A stretch of DNA of 64,000 nt, taken from positions 1,240,001 to 1,304,000 of the forward strand of contig NZ_CP042331.1 of the NCBI RefSeq assembly GCF_008253865.1. Direction: 5' to 3'. This stretch comes from Bosea sp. F3-2 (GTDB lineage Bacteria > Pseudomonadota > Alphaproteobacteria > Rhizobiales > Beijerinckiaceae). This document shows positions 1 to 8,617 of this stretch, one piece after another (within the stretch, counting starts at the first letter, position 1; the number at the start of each line of letters is the position of its first letter). The position numbers and the translations under genes are program-made. The notes beneath the pieces were generated by a model. The model was not told the origin of the DNA, searched no databases, and saw only the letters and a program-made list of their open reading frames with translations.

Positions 1-563
1 GGGTCCTGGCCCTTGCTGCCGATGACGGGCGTCGGCGCATCCTCCGGTCCGGCCGCATTCAGCCCTGGCGCGGTCGACCACAGGATGTTGTCGAACCAGC
101 CGTGATAATGCCCCTCGAACTTGACGATGGTGCGCCGTCCGGTGGCGGCGCGGGCCAGCCGCATCGCCGCCTGCGCCACCTCCGAGCCCGATGAGCCGAA
201 GCGCAGCCGCTCCGCCGAAGGGATGCGGTCGCAGATCAGCTTCGCCGCCTCGTATTCGATCGGCACCTGGCCGGCGAAGAGGATGCCCTTCTCCGCCTGC
301 CGTTGTGCCGCCTCGATCACCGGCTTCGGTGAATGGCCGAGCACGGTGGCACCCATGCCGCAGTAATAATCGATGATCCTGTTGCCATCGACGTCGATCA
401 GATAGGCGCCCTCGCCGCGCTCGAACACCAGCGGTCCTGGCGCCATGCCGAGCCGGAAATTGCTGTTCACGCCGCCTGCGACGAAGCGCGCGTTCTCCGC
501 GACCTGCCGGGCCGATTCCTCGAAGCGCAGTGCTCCCGCCTGCTGGGTGCTATTGCCTGCCAC
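1..563 (-). CDS. Class III aminotransferase, HemL-like (partial, N-terminal part)
   Basis: About 187 N-terminal residues of a PLP-dependent class III aminotransferase resembling glutamate-1-semialdehyde aminomutase; the rest lies beyond the left edge. Readable family marks are the FVAGGVNSNFR segment, the DVDGNRIIDYYCGMGATVLGH strand region, the GSSGSEVAQAAMRLARA helix that carries PLP-phosphate contacts, and KFEGHYHGWFDN. The catalytic lysine is outside the window. I chose the GTG at 561-563 because GGAGG lies 8 nt upstream. It is divergent from the IclR gene at 698, so that regulator may control it. It is probably a catabolic amino acid transaminase rather than the haem-pathway enzyme, because it sits among amino acid and peptide importers; that is inference. 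Confidence 0.88.
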   Translation of the reverse strand, partial: MAGNSTQQAGALRFEESARQVAENARFVAGGVNSNFRLGMAPGPLVFERGEGAYLIDVDGNRIIDYYCGMGATVLGHSPKPVIEAAQRQAEKGILFAGQVPIEYEAAKLICDRIPSAERLRFGSSGSEVAQAAMRLARAATGRRTIVKFEGHYHGWFDNILWSTAPGLNAAGPEDAPTPVIGSKGQD

Positions 564-697
564 TTGCGTTGCCTCCGCTGCTGTTGCTTGACCTGATCAG
601 AGCCACCATACCGTGTAAAGGAACATGAGTTTCGCCTTGCGGAATTACCTTCCGATCGCTATCCGAAGGCGGAGCAAGCCCGAATGCCGGAGTGGCC

Positions 698-1489
698 ATG
701 GCCAGGAAACCCGACAATCCCTACGTCGTGCAGCCGGTGATGAAGGCGCTCAAGGTGCTGGAGCTGGTCGCCCGCCACGGCCACGAGATCGCGCTCACCG
801 CCGTCAGCAAGGAGCTGCGGATCCCGAAGACGACGACCTTCCGCTATCTGCAGACGCTGACGGCCGCCGGCTTCCTCGACCACAACCGCGCGACCGACCG
901 CTACAATCTCGGGCCCCAGCTGCGCTCCATCGCCCGGGCCGACGCCAGCGTCAGCAAGGTCCGCGAGCTCGCCCGTCCGGCCATGATCGAGCTGATGCAC
1001 GAGTTCAACGAGACCGTGAATCTCGCCGTGAAGGGCAACGGCACGGTCGTCTATATCGACTTGATCGAGGCCAACCGCTCGCTCCGGATGCAGGCGCGCA
1101 TCGGCGACAGCCACCCGATGCATTCGACCGCGCTCGGCAAGGCGATCCTCGCCTTCCTGCCAGAGGCCGAACGGCAGCGCCAGCTCGACCTGCCACTGAC
1201 CGAACGCACCGGCCGGACCCTGCTGCAACGCGAGGAGATCGAACGCCAGCTCCGGCAGGTGAAGCGGAGCGGCTACGCCACCGAGATGGGCGAGAACGAG
1301 GACGGCGCCATGTGCGTCGGCGTACCGATCCTCGACGAGGACGGCTATCCGGTCGCGGCGCTGTCGATCTCGGCGCCGCTGATGCGCATGCCGCATTCGC
1401 TGGCGGCCAAGGCCGGCACGCGGCTGCGTGAGGTCGCAGCCGGCATCTCGGCCCAGCTCGGCTCTCATCCAGCCGCCGCCGCGGGTTGA
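698..1489 (+). CDS. IclR family transcriptional regulator
   Basis: A 263-residue regulator with the usual IclR layout: an N-terminal winged helix (about residues 12-70, with the TAVSKELRIPKTTTFRYLQTL recognition region) and a C-terminal effector domain (about 85-255) containing GTVVYIDLIE, the MHSTALGKAILAFLP segment and GVPILDEDGYPVAALSISAP. The ATG at 698 has GGAG five bases upstream; a GTG at 692 overlaps that site and is a poorer choice. It stands divergent from the aminotransferase and converges on the importer genes that end at 1498. Its likely targets are the flanking aminotransferase and peptide/M81 genes. The effector cannot be read from the sequence. Confidence 0.92.
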   Translation: MARKPDNPYVVQPVMKALKVLELVARHGHEIALTAVSKELRIPKTTTFRYLQTLTAAGFLDHNRATDRYNLGPQLRSIARADASVSKVRELARPAMIELMHEFNETVNLAVKGNGTVVYIDLIEANRSLRMQARIGDSHPMHSTALGKAILAFLPEAERQRQLDLPLTERTGRTLLQREEIERQLRQVKRSGYATEMGENEDGAMCVGVPILDEDGYPVAALSISAPLMRMPHSLAAKAGTRLREVAAGISAQLGSHPAAAAG

Positions 1490-1497
1490 CGTCGCGC

Positions 1498-2445
1498 TCA
1501 TCGGTATTCGATCCGCGGGTCGATCCAGGCGTAGAGCATGTCGACCAGAAGATTGATCAGCATATAGGCGACCAGAATCACCAGGATGCAGCCCTGGATC
1601 AGCGGGTAGTCGCGGGTGCTGATTGCCTGGATCAGCAGGCGCCCGAGGCCCGGATAGGTGAAGACCGCCTCCGTCACCACCGCCCCGCCGATGAAGTTCG
1701 CCATCATCAGCCCGACGATGGTGACAAAGGGCAGCATCGCGTTGCGCATGATGTGCAGGCCGACGATGCGGTTTTCCGGCACACCCTTGGCGCGGGCGGT
1801 GCGGACGTAATCGGCCCGCGCCTCGCCGATCAGCGAGGCGCGCAGGAACCGCGCGAGGATGCCTGAGACATAGGTGCCAAGGGTGAGCGCCGGCAGCGCC
1901 AGGCTGCGCAGCGCGTCGAGCGGCGACTGCCAGAACGGGACATGGCGCGAGGCCGAAGGTAGCCAGCGCAATTCCACGGCGAAGAGCAGGATCAGCAGGA
2001 TACCGAGCCAGAAGGTCGGCACGCCCAGCGCCAGTGCGCTCCAGCCGCTGAGCAATCGATCGAGCCAGGAATTCGGCTTGATCGCACTCGCGATCGCGAC
2101 GGGAATGCCGATGACCAGCGCCACCACGATCGCCGTCAGGGCGAGCTGCAGCGTCGCCGGCAGCCTTTCGCCGATCAGCTGCAGCACCGGCTGGCGGCTG
2201 TGGAGCGACAGGCCGAAATCGCCCGTCGCAGCGCGGCCGAACCAGTCGAAATACTGGACGACCATCGGCCGATCGAGCCCGTAGCGCTGGATCGCCGCCG
2301 CGATCTCCTCCTGCGACGCGTTCTCGCCGACAATCACCGCAATCGGCCCGCCGGGCACCGCGTAGATCATCGAGAAGATCGCGAAGGAGGCGATCAGCAG
2401 CACTGGTAGCATCTGGGCGAGGCGACGCATGACGTAGCTCGTCAT
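1498..2445 (-). CDS. Peptide/opine/nickel-type ABC importer permease, DppB-like
   Basis: A 315-residue inner-membrane permease of the DppB/OppB family, with an N-terminal membrane helix (MRRLAQMLPVLLIASFAIF), a periplasmic loop, and five further hydrophobic segments. The cytoplasmic coupling motif is the region ARADYVRTARAKGVPENRIVGLH, with the family EAA-type sequence. The C terminus ends in the typical LYAWIDPRIEYR. It overlaps the DppC-like gene upstream by four bases (ATGA), so the two are translationally coupled. It forms the heterodimeric channel with that protein and takes substrate from the binding protein at 3366. No ATPase gene follows: the next gene is the convergent IclR gene. Confidence 0.93.
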   Translation of the reverse strand: MTSYVMRRLAQMLPVLLIASFAIFSMIYAVPGGPIAVIVGENASQEEIAAAIQRYGLDRPMVVQYFDWFGRAATGDFGLSLHSRQPVLQLIGERLPATLQLALTAIVVALVIGIPVAIASAIKPNSWLDRLLSGWSALALGVPTFWLGILLILLFAVELRWLPSASRHVPFWQSPLDALRSLALPALTLGTYVSGILARFLRASLIGEARADYVRTARAKGVPENRIVGLHIMRNAMLPFVTIVGLMMANFIGGAVVTEAVFTYPGLGRLLIQAISTRDYPLIQGCILVILVAYMLINLLVDMLYAWIDPRIEYR

Positions 2446-3320
2446 CGCCGGCCCCCGATGATTTCGCCGGATGCATCGGTCTCGTCGCGATCGAGGATCG
2501 CGGTCAGCGCCCGGCCGATCGTGTCGAAGGAGAGGATCGTCAGGGTCAGCACGAGGCCGGGCAACACCGCATAGCTCGGTGCCTCGTAGAGATACGACTT
2601 GCCGGTGCGCAGCATCTCGCCCCAGCTCGGCGTCGGTGGCGGCACGCCGACCCCGAGAAAGGCGAGCGCGGCCTCGAGCAGGATCGCGATCGAGGCCAGG
2701 ACGATCGCCTGAACCACCAATGGACTCAAGGCATTGGGCAGGATTGTTCGAAACATGATGTAACTTGGTCGGCCGCCGAAGCCGCGCACCGCCGTGACGA
2801 AGTCGAGCTGGCGCAGCGCCATCACCTGGGCGCGGGCGATGCGCGCGAAGCCCGGGATGCCGGCGACGCCGACCGCGATCAGCGCCGCGCCCTGGCTGCG
2901 CCCGAGCACTGCGATCAGCGCCATGGCGAAGAGGATGTTCGGCAGCGCGAGTAGCACATCGATGCAGCGCATCAGCAGCGAGTCCCGCCAGTCGCCGTAG
3001 AAGCCGGCGACGAGCCCGACGGGCACGCCGACCAGCGCCGCGATGACGACAGCGCCGAAGGCTGTGACCAGTGACGTCCGAGCGCCGTAGACAACGCGGG
3101 CAAGAATATCGCGCCCGAGCTCGTCGGTGCCGAACCAGTTCTCGGGCGAAGGCGGCTTCAGCGCGTCCGCAATGCTCTGTGTCAGCGGGTCGAGCGGCAA
3201 CAGATCAGCGAAGATCGCCGCGAGCCCGACCAGCATGAGGAAAGCGACACCCAGCGCCGCGCCGCGCCGGGCGAGCAGGCGGCGCAGCAATCGGCCCAGG
3301 GATGTGAAGGCCTCATTCAT
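2442..3320 (-). CDS. Peptide-type ABC importer permease, DppC-like
   Basis: A 292-residue permease of the DppC/OppC family. The N terminus has the OppC_N helix (about 22-42), followed by the periplasmic PSPENWFGTDELGRDILARVVYGARTSL segment that is diagnostic for DppC. The BPD_transp_1 domain (about 85-280) contains RQLDFVTAVRGFGGRPSYIMFRTILPNALSPL as coupling helix. It partners the DppB-like protein encoded immediately downstream with ATGA overlap, and lies 45 bp downstream of the binding protein gene. The substrate is not known; family members move di- and oligopeptides, opines, nickel or sugars. Confidence 0.93.
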   Translation of the reverse strand: MNEAFTSLGRLLRRLLARRGAALGVAFLMLVGLAAIFADLLPLDPLTQSIADALKPPSPENWFGTDELGRDILARVVYGARTSLVTAFGAVVIAALVGVPVGLVAGFYGDWRDSLLMRCIDVLLALPNILFAMALIAVLGRSQGAALIAVGVAGIPGFARIARAQVMALRQLDFVTAVRGFGGRPSYIMFRTILPNALSPLVVQAIVLASIAILLEAALAFLGVGVPPPTPSWGEMLRTGKSYLYEAPSYAVLPGLVLTLTILSFDTIGRALTAILDRDETDASGEIIGGRR

Positions 3321-3365
3321 GCAGCGACGCTGCGCTCCGCACGGCGTCGCTCACGCCGGTCCGGT

Positions 3366-4907
3366 TCATTTGAAGCCGATGGTGCGCGCGACGAACAGAT
3401 TATCGATGTCGAGCGTCACCCCGCCGACCTTCTCCGAGGCGACGATCAGGCCGACATCGTAGGAGTTGGTCGGAATCCCGAAAGCCTCGTCGACCAGCAC
3501 GCGATTGAGATTGTCATAGGTCGCCTTGACCTCGGCTTGGCCACCCGCCGCACTGTCGACCTTGGCAATGGCAGCGACGTAGTCCGGGTGCGGATGCGGG
3601 TCCTTGAGGATCGGGTTGCCCGAAGTGCGGTAGATCGAGTTCGTCGTGACACGCGAGGGAAACTTCTGGACGTTGCCGACCGCGCCGAAGGTTGCGGCGA
3701 AGTCGCCTCCCAGCAACGCCGTGACGTATTCGGCGCCTTGCCGCATGTCGAGCTCGATCGGGATGCCTGCCTTCTGCAGGGAGCCCTGCACGATCTGGCT
3801 GATCGCCACCGAGGATTCGTCGCTGCCGTTGACCAGCAGCTTCCAGCCCTTCATCTCGTCGGCGGAGAGGCCGGTGGCCGCGATCAGCTTCTTCGCCTTG
3901 TCGAGATCATAGGCATAGGTCTTGTTGTAGCCGTCGTCGAAGGCCGGGCTCGCCGGCGCCCAGGGCAGCGCCACCACCTTGCCCATCCCGGCATAGCCGA
4001 CGCGCAGGATGCTGGGGCGATCCATCAGGTAATTGAAGGCCTGCCGGAACGACTTGTTGCGGAAGGGGCCACGCGTCGAGTTGATGCGGAAGACCTGCAC
4101 GAGCTGGCCCGGCCCGGCGAAGACCTGGAAGCCGGCGTTCTTGAGACGGGCCGCACTGCGCGAGGAGCCGTTATAGACTATGTCGACCGCACCGGATTCC
4201 AGCGCGGCGCTGGCGGCGGCATCCTCGCTGAACACGGTGAAGACCAGATCCTGCGCGATCGGCTGCTTCTCGCGCCAGTATTTCGGGTTGGCCTTGAGCG
4301 CGAGGCTCTGGCCCACGGCCCGGTTCACCAGCGTATAGGGGCCCGTACCCGCCGGCACGGTCTCGACCGTGTCGATGCCTTTCGGGTCGATCGGGAGCAG
4401 GAACTGCAGCAGGTCGAGGATCTGCCGGTCAGGGACCGGCGCCTTGAAGTTGATCGTGACCGTGCGTTCGTCCGGCGCCGACCAATCCTTCACGATCGAC
4501 ATGGTCGAGAAGACGTTCTTGCCACGTTTGGGATCGGCGCCCTTCTGCAGGGTCGCGAGCACGGAGTCGGACTTGAACGGCGCGCCGCTATGGAAGGTCA
4601 CGCCGTCGCGCAGCTTCAGCGTCACCGATTTCTTGTTCGGGGCGATTGTCCACTCCGTCGCCAGGCTCGGCTCCGGTTTTCCCTCGGGGGTGTATTCGAT
4701 CAGGCTGTCATAGAGGTTCTTGATGACGTGGAAATTGACCGTGGAGAGCTGCTGCGGATCGTAATTCGCCAGCTCGCTCAGCACGGCGACCCGCAGCGTT
4801 CCACCCTTGAGCTGCTGGGCCGAGGCGGGCAGCGCCCCGGCCAGCGGGGCCGCTCCCGCGAGGGCAAGGCCAGTCATGCAGAATCGACGTCGCGACAGTT
4901 TTGTCAT
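3366..4907 (-). CDS. Family 5 extracellular solute-binding protein
   Basis: A 513-residue periplasmic receptor of the OppA/DppA class (SBP_bac_5). The N terminus (TKLSRRRFCMTGLALAGAAPLAG) has a twin-arginine pattern, SRRRFC, followed by a hydrophobic stretch and an ASAQQ cleavage site near residue 31, so export may be through Tat. Family features include ESLATEWT-like and KLRDGVTFHSGAPFKSDSV segments. It is the first gene of the leftward SBP-DppC-DppB unit and lies 34 bp downstream of the first M81 gene. It delivers an unknown ligand, perhaps a peptide acted on by the M81 proteins. Confidence 0.92.
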   Translation of the reverse strand: MTKLSRRRFCMTGLALAGAAPLAGALPASAQQLKGGTLRVAVLSELANYDPQQLSTVNFHVIKNLYDSLIEYTPEGKPEPSLATEWTIAPNKKSVTLKLRDGVTFHSGAPFKSDSVLATLQKGADPKRGKNVFSTMSIVKDWSAPDERTVTINFKAPVPDRQILDLLQFLLPIDPKGIDTVETVPAGTGPYTLVNRAVGQSLALKANPKYWREKQPIAQDLVFTVFSEDAAASAALESGAVDIVYNGSSRSAARLKNAGFQVFAGPGQLVQVFRINSTRGPFRNKSFRQAFNYLMDRPSILRVGYAGMGKVVALPWAPASPAFDDGYNKTYAYDLDKAKKLIAATGLSADEMKGWKLLVNGSDESSVAISQIVQGSLQKAGIPIELDMRQGAEYVTALLGGDFAATFGAVGNVQKFPSRVTTNSIYRTSGNPILKDPHPHPDYVAAIAKVDSAAGGQAEVKATYDNLNRVLVDEAFGIPTNSYDVGLIVASEKVGGVTLDIDNLFVARTIGFK

Positions 4908-4941
4908 CGCTTTCCCCTCTCGTTTTGGTGTCAGTTGCCCT

Positions 4942-6450
4942 TCAACTCGTCCCCGCTCCCGGCTGGGACGAATGCGCCCGCCAGTCGCTTATTGTCTCCA
5001 ATGGATAGACCGGGCGCGGAATCCGCTGCCACGGCAAGGTGAACACGTCCGATTGCCCTGGGCCGCGCGTATCGGCGCGAACGACTTCGGAGGTGATCGG
5101 CGCGAAATACTGGAAGTTCGAGGCCGTCTTCAGCACCGCCATCTTATAGTCGGCGAGATCGATGCCGAACGCCTCGTAGACGCCCGGGACATTGCCGGCG
5201 ACGCCGCGCAACTCCGAGATCAGCAAGGTTGCGGGCCCGACATCGAAGATCACGACCCGGCCCATATCGACCTCGGTCTGGTGGTTGAAGGCGAGCGGGA
5301 TCGCGCCACCGCCGATGCGCCGCACCTTCCCCGTCACCGTCAGCGGCTTGAAGAACGCCGGCGCCGCGTCGCCGCCGAGCGGCAAGGTGACCTCAGCCCC
5401 CTCGCCCGCCGCGACCAGCGTCGCGACCGCCCGCGGCGAGATCAGCGGAATGAGCGCGCGGCCCTTGGTGCCAAGCCGCAGGATCGACTCGAAGATCAGG
5501 TTGCTGTCGCCCGCCGCCCCGCCGAAGACCGTGTCGCCGGTATCGCTCAGCACCACCATGCCACGCGGCGCCGCATCGGCCTTGCGCACGGCATCATCGA
5601 CCGAAACGGCTTCGCGGACCTGAAAATCGTCGCGCATCGACCAGGCGAGATCGGCGAGTTCGTCTGCCAGTCTCTCCGCCAGCGCCTGGTCGCCATCGGT
5701 GACGACGATCGTCGACCAGCCACCCTCGGCGACGTCGAGCCAGGGCTGCATCGGATAGTTCGAGGCCTGCAGCACTTGGCCGTCGGCCTCCAGCGCCCGC
5801 GCCCGGTCGAACCAGATCTTCATCGGCCCTTTCGAGGTCAGGAACTGCTCCTGATGCGACAGCAGCGGGATCTTGCGCCACGCCATCACGGGCTTGCACT
5901 TCTCCCGCAGGATGCGCAGCAGCACCTCGGTGCCGACCTTGCCGGTGTCGAACACATCATGCGGCTGGGTGCGGTGCCCGACGATGGCCGTGCAATTGGC
6001 CATGATCTTCTGAGTGACATTGGCGTGGTGGTCGAGCCCGAGCAGAATCGGCACATCCGGCCCGAGGATCTTGCGGCAGAGTTCCGCCTGCTCGCCCTCG
6101 ACATCGTCGATGCCCTCGGCCGCGCAGGCGCCGTGCAGATGCAGCACGAGCCCATCGATCGGTCCGATGGTTTCGAGCCCCGCCCGGATCTTCGCCTGGA
6201 AGTAGTCGAAGGCTTCGCGCGAGATGCGTCCACCCGCTACTGCCCAGGCTCGGATGATCGGGATCGTCTCGATGTCGAGGCCGGACTCCTTCACCGCCGC
6301 GTAATGGCCGCCGATCTGGCCGATCTCGCCGAAATGCCGGGCGATCTCCTCGCCCTCATAGATTCCGAAGGCCTCGAAATCGGCGAGCGTCGTCAGCACC
6401 GGATTGAAGTCGTTCGTCTCCTGAACGATGTGGATCAGAGCCAGGCGCAA
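4942..6450 (-). CDS. M81 family metallopeptidase (MlrC-like), copy 1
   Basis: A 502-residue protein of the M81/MlrC family, whose founder opens linear microcystin and other small peptides. MlrC N-terminal domain about residues 2-290, C-terminal domain about 300-485. Likely metal-site motifs are HGA at 106-108, D140-H-H-A-N144 and the PHD in HRTQPHDVFDTG. An ATG frame extends ten codons further upstream, but the homologous start MRLALIHIVQETNDF corresponds to a TTG at 6448-6450 that has GGGAGG five bases upstream, so I place the start there. It lies directly upstream of the peptide-type binding protein. It is one of three M81 paralogues here; substrate unknown. Confidence 0.88.
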   Translation of the reverse strand: MRLALIHIVQETNDFNPVLTTLADFEAFGIYEGEEIARHFGEIGQIGGHYAAVKESGLDIETIPIIRAWAVAGGRISREAFDYFQAKIRAGLETIGPIDGLVLHLHGACAAEGIDDVEGEQAELCRKILGPDVPILLGLDHHANVTQKIMANCTAIVGHRTQPHDVFDTGKVGTEVLLRILREKCKPVMAWRKIPLLSHQEQFLTSKGPMKIWFDRARALEADGQVLQASNYPMQPWLDVAEGGWSTIVVTDGDQALAERLADELADLAWSMRDDFQVREAVSVDDAVRKADAAPRGMVVLSDTGDTVFGGAAGDSNLIFESILRLGTKGRALIPLISPRAVATLVAAGEGAEVTLPLGGDAAPAFFKPLTVTGKVRRIGGGAIPLAFNHQTEVDMGRVVIFDVGPATLLISELRGVAGNVPGVYEAFGIDLADYKMAVLKTASNFQYFAPITSEVVRADTRGPGQSDVFTLPWQRIPRPVYPLETISDWRAHSSQPGAGTS

Positions 6451-6632
6451 GGCGACCTCCCGGAAAGCGATTTCGAGCACCCTTGGAATGGGCTAGGCGA
6501 ACCGTCAGCGTCGCGCCGGCATCGCTTGCATCAGCTCCCGGCAAGGCCCGAAGAGCTGCCCGCGCAACCGTGAAAAGCGTAGTTGTCGCAAATATTTCGC
6601 GTCAAGGATCAGACGTTCCACCACAAGAAACG

Positions 6633-6986
6633 TCACACTGCCACCGGCGATTCACCTGATGGCCAATAGCGGCAGGAAACGCCGTGCCCCACGGCGACCT
6701 CATGCCATTCGGGCGTGCCGGTACCGACGTGGTCGACGCCATGGATGCAGGTCCCGACATCGCCCTTCAGGAAGCGCAGATTGAGCAGGCGGCGGCCGCG
6801 CTCAGGCCGCGACTGGACATAGGCCCAGACCTCGAGCGCCGGCTCGAGTCCGCCCTGCTTACCGACATCGCCGAGGCGCAGAGCTGCGCCGGGCGGCATG
6901 CCCTTGGTCAGGGTATCGAGGCGTTGATCCTCGATCTCGCCGAGCGACAAACGCGGCAGGGCGGCGGCGGAAGCGGTTACAGCCAT
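6633..6986 (-). CDS. Small conserved-looking protein of unknown function between M81 genes
   Basis: A 117-residue frame starting at the ATG that overlaps the end of the upstream M81 gene by ten bases (CCATGGCTGTAA holds both start and stop). I do not recognise the family. It has no signal peptide or membrane helix; after an alanine-rich start it reads LPRLSLGEIEDQRLDTL and ends with GVDHVGTGTPEWHEVAVGHGV, a segment with several His, Glu and Asp residues that could bind metal. The start-stop overlap and same strand support real translation together with the M81 enzymes. Codon bias in the third position is weaker than in neighbours, so it is only moderately secure. Confidence 0.55.
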   Translation of the reverse strand: MAVTASAAALPRLSLGEIEDQRLDTLTKGMPPGAALRLGDVGKQGGLEPALEVWAYVQSRPERGRRLLNLRFLKGDVGTCIHGVDHVGTGTPEWHEVAVGHGVSCRYWPSGESPVAV

Positions 6987-8467
6987 GGGTTCGGATCCAG
7001 CGGAGAGAACGGGCGCTTCACCTTGGTGTAGGGAATCTTGCGCGCGTCGGGCGGATAGGGCCCGCCGCTGTCGAGATAGAGCACGCTCGCGGCGATCGGC
7101 GCGAAGGCGGCGTGAAAATGGTTGGAGGACTTCACCACCACCACCTTCTTCGTCGCTAGATCGACGCCAAGATCGGTGAAGACAGGCGGGCTGAAGGTCT
7201 GCGCCCGCGTCGAGGCCAGCACGATGTCGAGCTGGCCGATCCGGATCGCGGCGGCCGGGCCGAGCGAAACCCAACTCTGTTCGAACGGGATCAGCAGGTT
7301 TTCGGTCGTGCCGATGATCCGGACCGTCGCGTCGATCGGCCTGCCGGAAGACGGCGCCGCCTTGCCGGCGAAGCGCAGCGGGATCTCCGCCCCGACGCCG
7401 GCCGCGCGGCAGAGGCTGACTGCGACCGGGTCCCAGAGCGCACCGATCGCCGCCGGCACATCCGGGTGACGTATCAGCGCCTCGACCATCACCGAGGAAT
7501 CGCCGGCGACACCGCCGCCCGGATTGTCCCAGCGATCGGCGAGCACCACCGGCTTGCCGGGCTCAGCCAATTCGAGCGCCGCCGCGATCCCCTCCTCGGG
7601 CTTGTAATGTTTCGGCGAAGCTCCCTGCCCCCAGCGCAAGATTTCGAGGCCGAGTTCCTTTGCCAGCGCCGCCGCCTTCGCGGGGTCGCCTTCAGAAATA
7701 ACCAGAATCTTTGTCCCGACATCAGCGACATCTGCCGCTTGGAAGCCGTGGGCGACCGAGATCGAGAGGATGCCGTCGCGGCCTTCCATCGCCTTGATCC
7801 GGTCGACGAAGCTACGCCCAGGCTCGCGGCTGGTCATGAAGGCGGCGAGCCCGCGGCAATCGAACACGGCGCTGACTGGCTTCACCTGCTTGCGCGCGGC
7901 CTTCAGGCAAAGCTCCAGCAGATCCTCGGCCCGCGCCAGGAAATCCGTATGCGGGAATTCCTTGAAGGCGACGATGATGTCGGCGTTCTCGACCATCTGC
8001 GCGGTGAGATGGCAATGCATGTCGAGTTCGGCGCCAACGACACAATCCTGGCCGGCCAGCGCCCGCACCCGTGCGATCAGGTCTCCCTCGCAATCGTCAT
8101 AGCCGCGCGCCACCATCGCGCCGTGCAGGCCGAGTAGCACGATATCGACCGGCAACGCGGCCTTGAGCTGGCCGAGAACCTCGTCGCGCAAGCTTTCATA
8201 ACCCTCCCGCGAGACCAGCCCCGCCGGCTCGGCCCAGGTCGCGGTGCCCTCGACCAGCTCGTAGCCTTCGCTCGTGGCTCGGTGCCGGGCCGCGACGGTG
8301 GGAGCAGAGCACAGCGTCGGCGTCTCTGGATGGGTTCCTGGCGGGCAGTAGAAGGCGCTCTCGAAGGCGCTGCGGTCGACGAAGAGCGGCGCGAAGGTGT
8401 TGGTTTCCGTCGCCAGCGACGCAGTAAAGACGCGCATCCGCCTGCATTCCCAGATCTGCGAGGGCAT
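6977..8467 (-). CDS. M81 family metallopeptidase (MlrC-like), copy 2
   Basis: A 496-residue M81/MlrC protein. Conserved segments are the N-terminal MRVFTASLATETNTFAP, LLGLHGAMVARGYDDCEG, AELDMHCHLTAQM and KEFPHTDFLARAEDL. Where the other two copies have D-x-H-A-N, this one has D-M-H-C-H, so the usual Asn is His. The middle carries LADRWDNPGGGVAGDSS, typical for the family. I chose the ATG at 8465-8467 because GGAGG lies five bases upstream; the ATG ten codons later (8437) matches the usual family N terminus but has no well-spaced Shine-Dalgarno. It is divergent from copy 3 across a 150 bp promoter region. Confidence 0.88.
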   Translation of the reverse strand: MPSQIWECRRMRVFTASLATETNTFAPLFVDRSAFESAFYCPPGTHPETPTLCSAPTVAARHRATSEGYELVEGTATWAEPAGLVSREGYESLRDEVLGQLKAALPVDIVLLGLHGAMVARGYDDCEGDLIARVRALAGQDCVVGAELDMHCHLTAQMVENADIIVAFKEFPHTDFLARAEDLLELCLKAARKQVKPVSAVFDCRGLAAFMTSREPGRSFVDRIKAMEGRDGILSISVAHGFQAADVADVGTKILVISEGDPAKAAALAKELGLEILRWGQGASPKHYKPEEGIAAALELAEPGKPVVLADRWDNPGGGVAGDSSVMVEALIRHPDVPAAIGALWDPVAVSLCRAAGVGAEIPLRFAGKAAPSSGRPIDATVRIIGTTENLLIPFEQSWVSLGPAAAIRIGQLDIVLASTRAQTFSPPVFTDLGVDLATKKVVVVKSSNHFHAAFAPIAASVLYLDSGGPYPPDARKIPYTKVKRPFSPLDPNPWL

Positions 8468-8617
8468 CGCCTCCTCCAGCGCGCCGACCTGCGCCATGAA
8501 ACGAGGAGTTGGCGTGGCCTGTCAAAGCACCCGCGTTCCTTGCAGTGGAACAATGCCGACTTGATTCGGAACAGGGCAGCGGCCGAGATGCGGAGGCTTC
8601 AGGGAGCCTTACCGATC

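Noticed and set aside
659..2476. Long leftward frame of about 600 codons covering the DppB gene and the IclR gene
   Set aside because: It lies out of phase with DppB and antisense to IclR, both with clear motifs; its translation is low-complexity Arg/Ala/Asp text typical of high-GC shadow frames.
3537..6573. Long rightward frames antisense to the binding protein and first M81 genes
   Set aside because: They have no domain motifs, are rich in Arg and Asp, and mirror strongly supported genes on the other strand.
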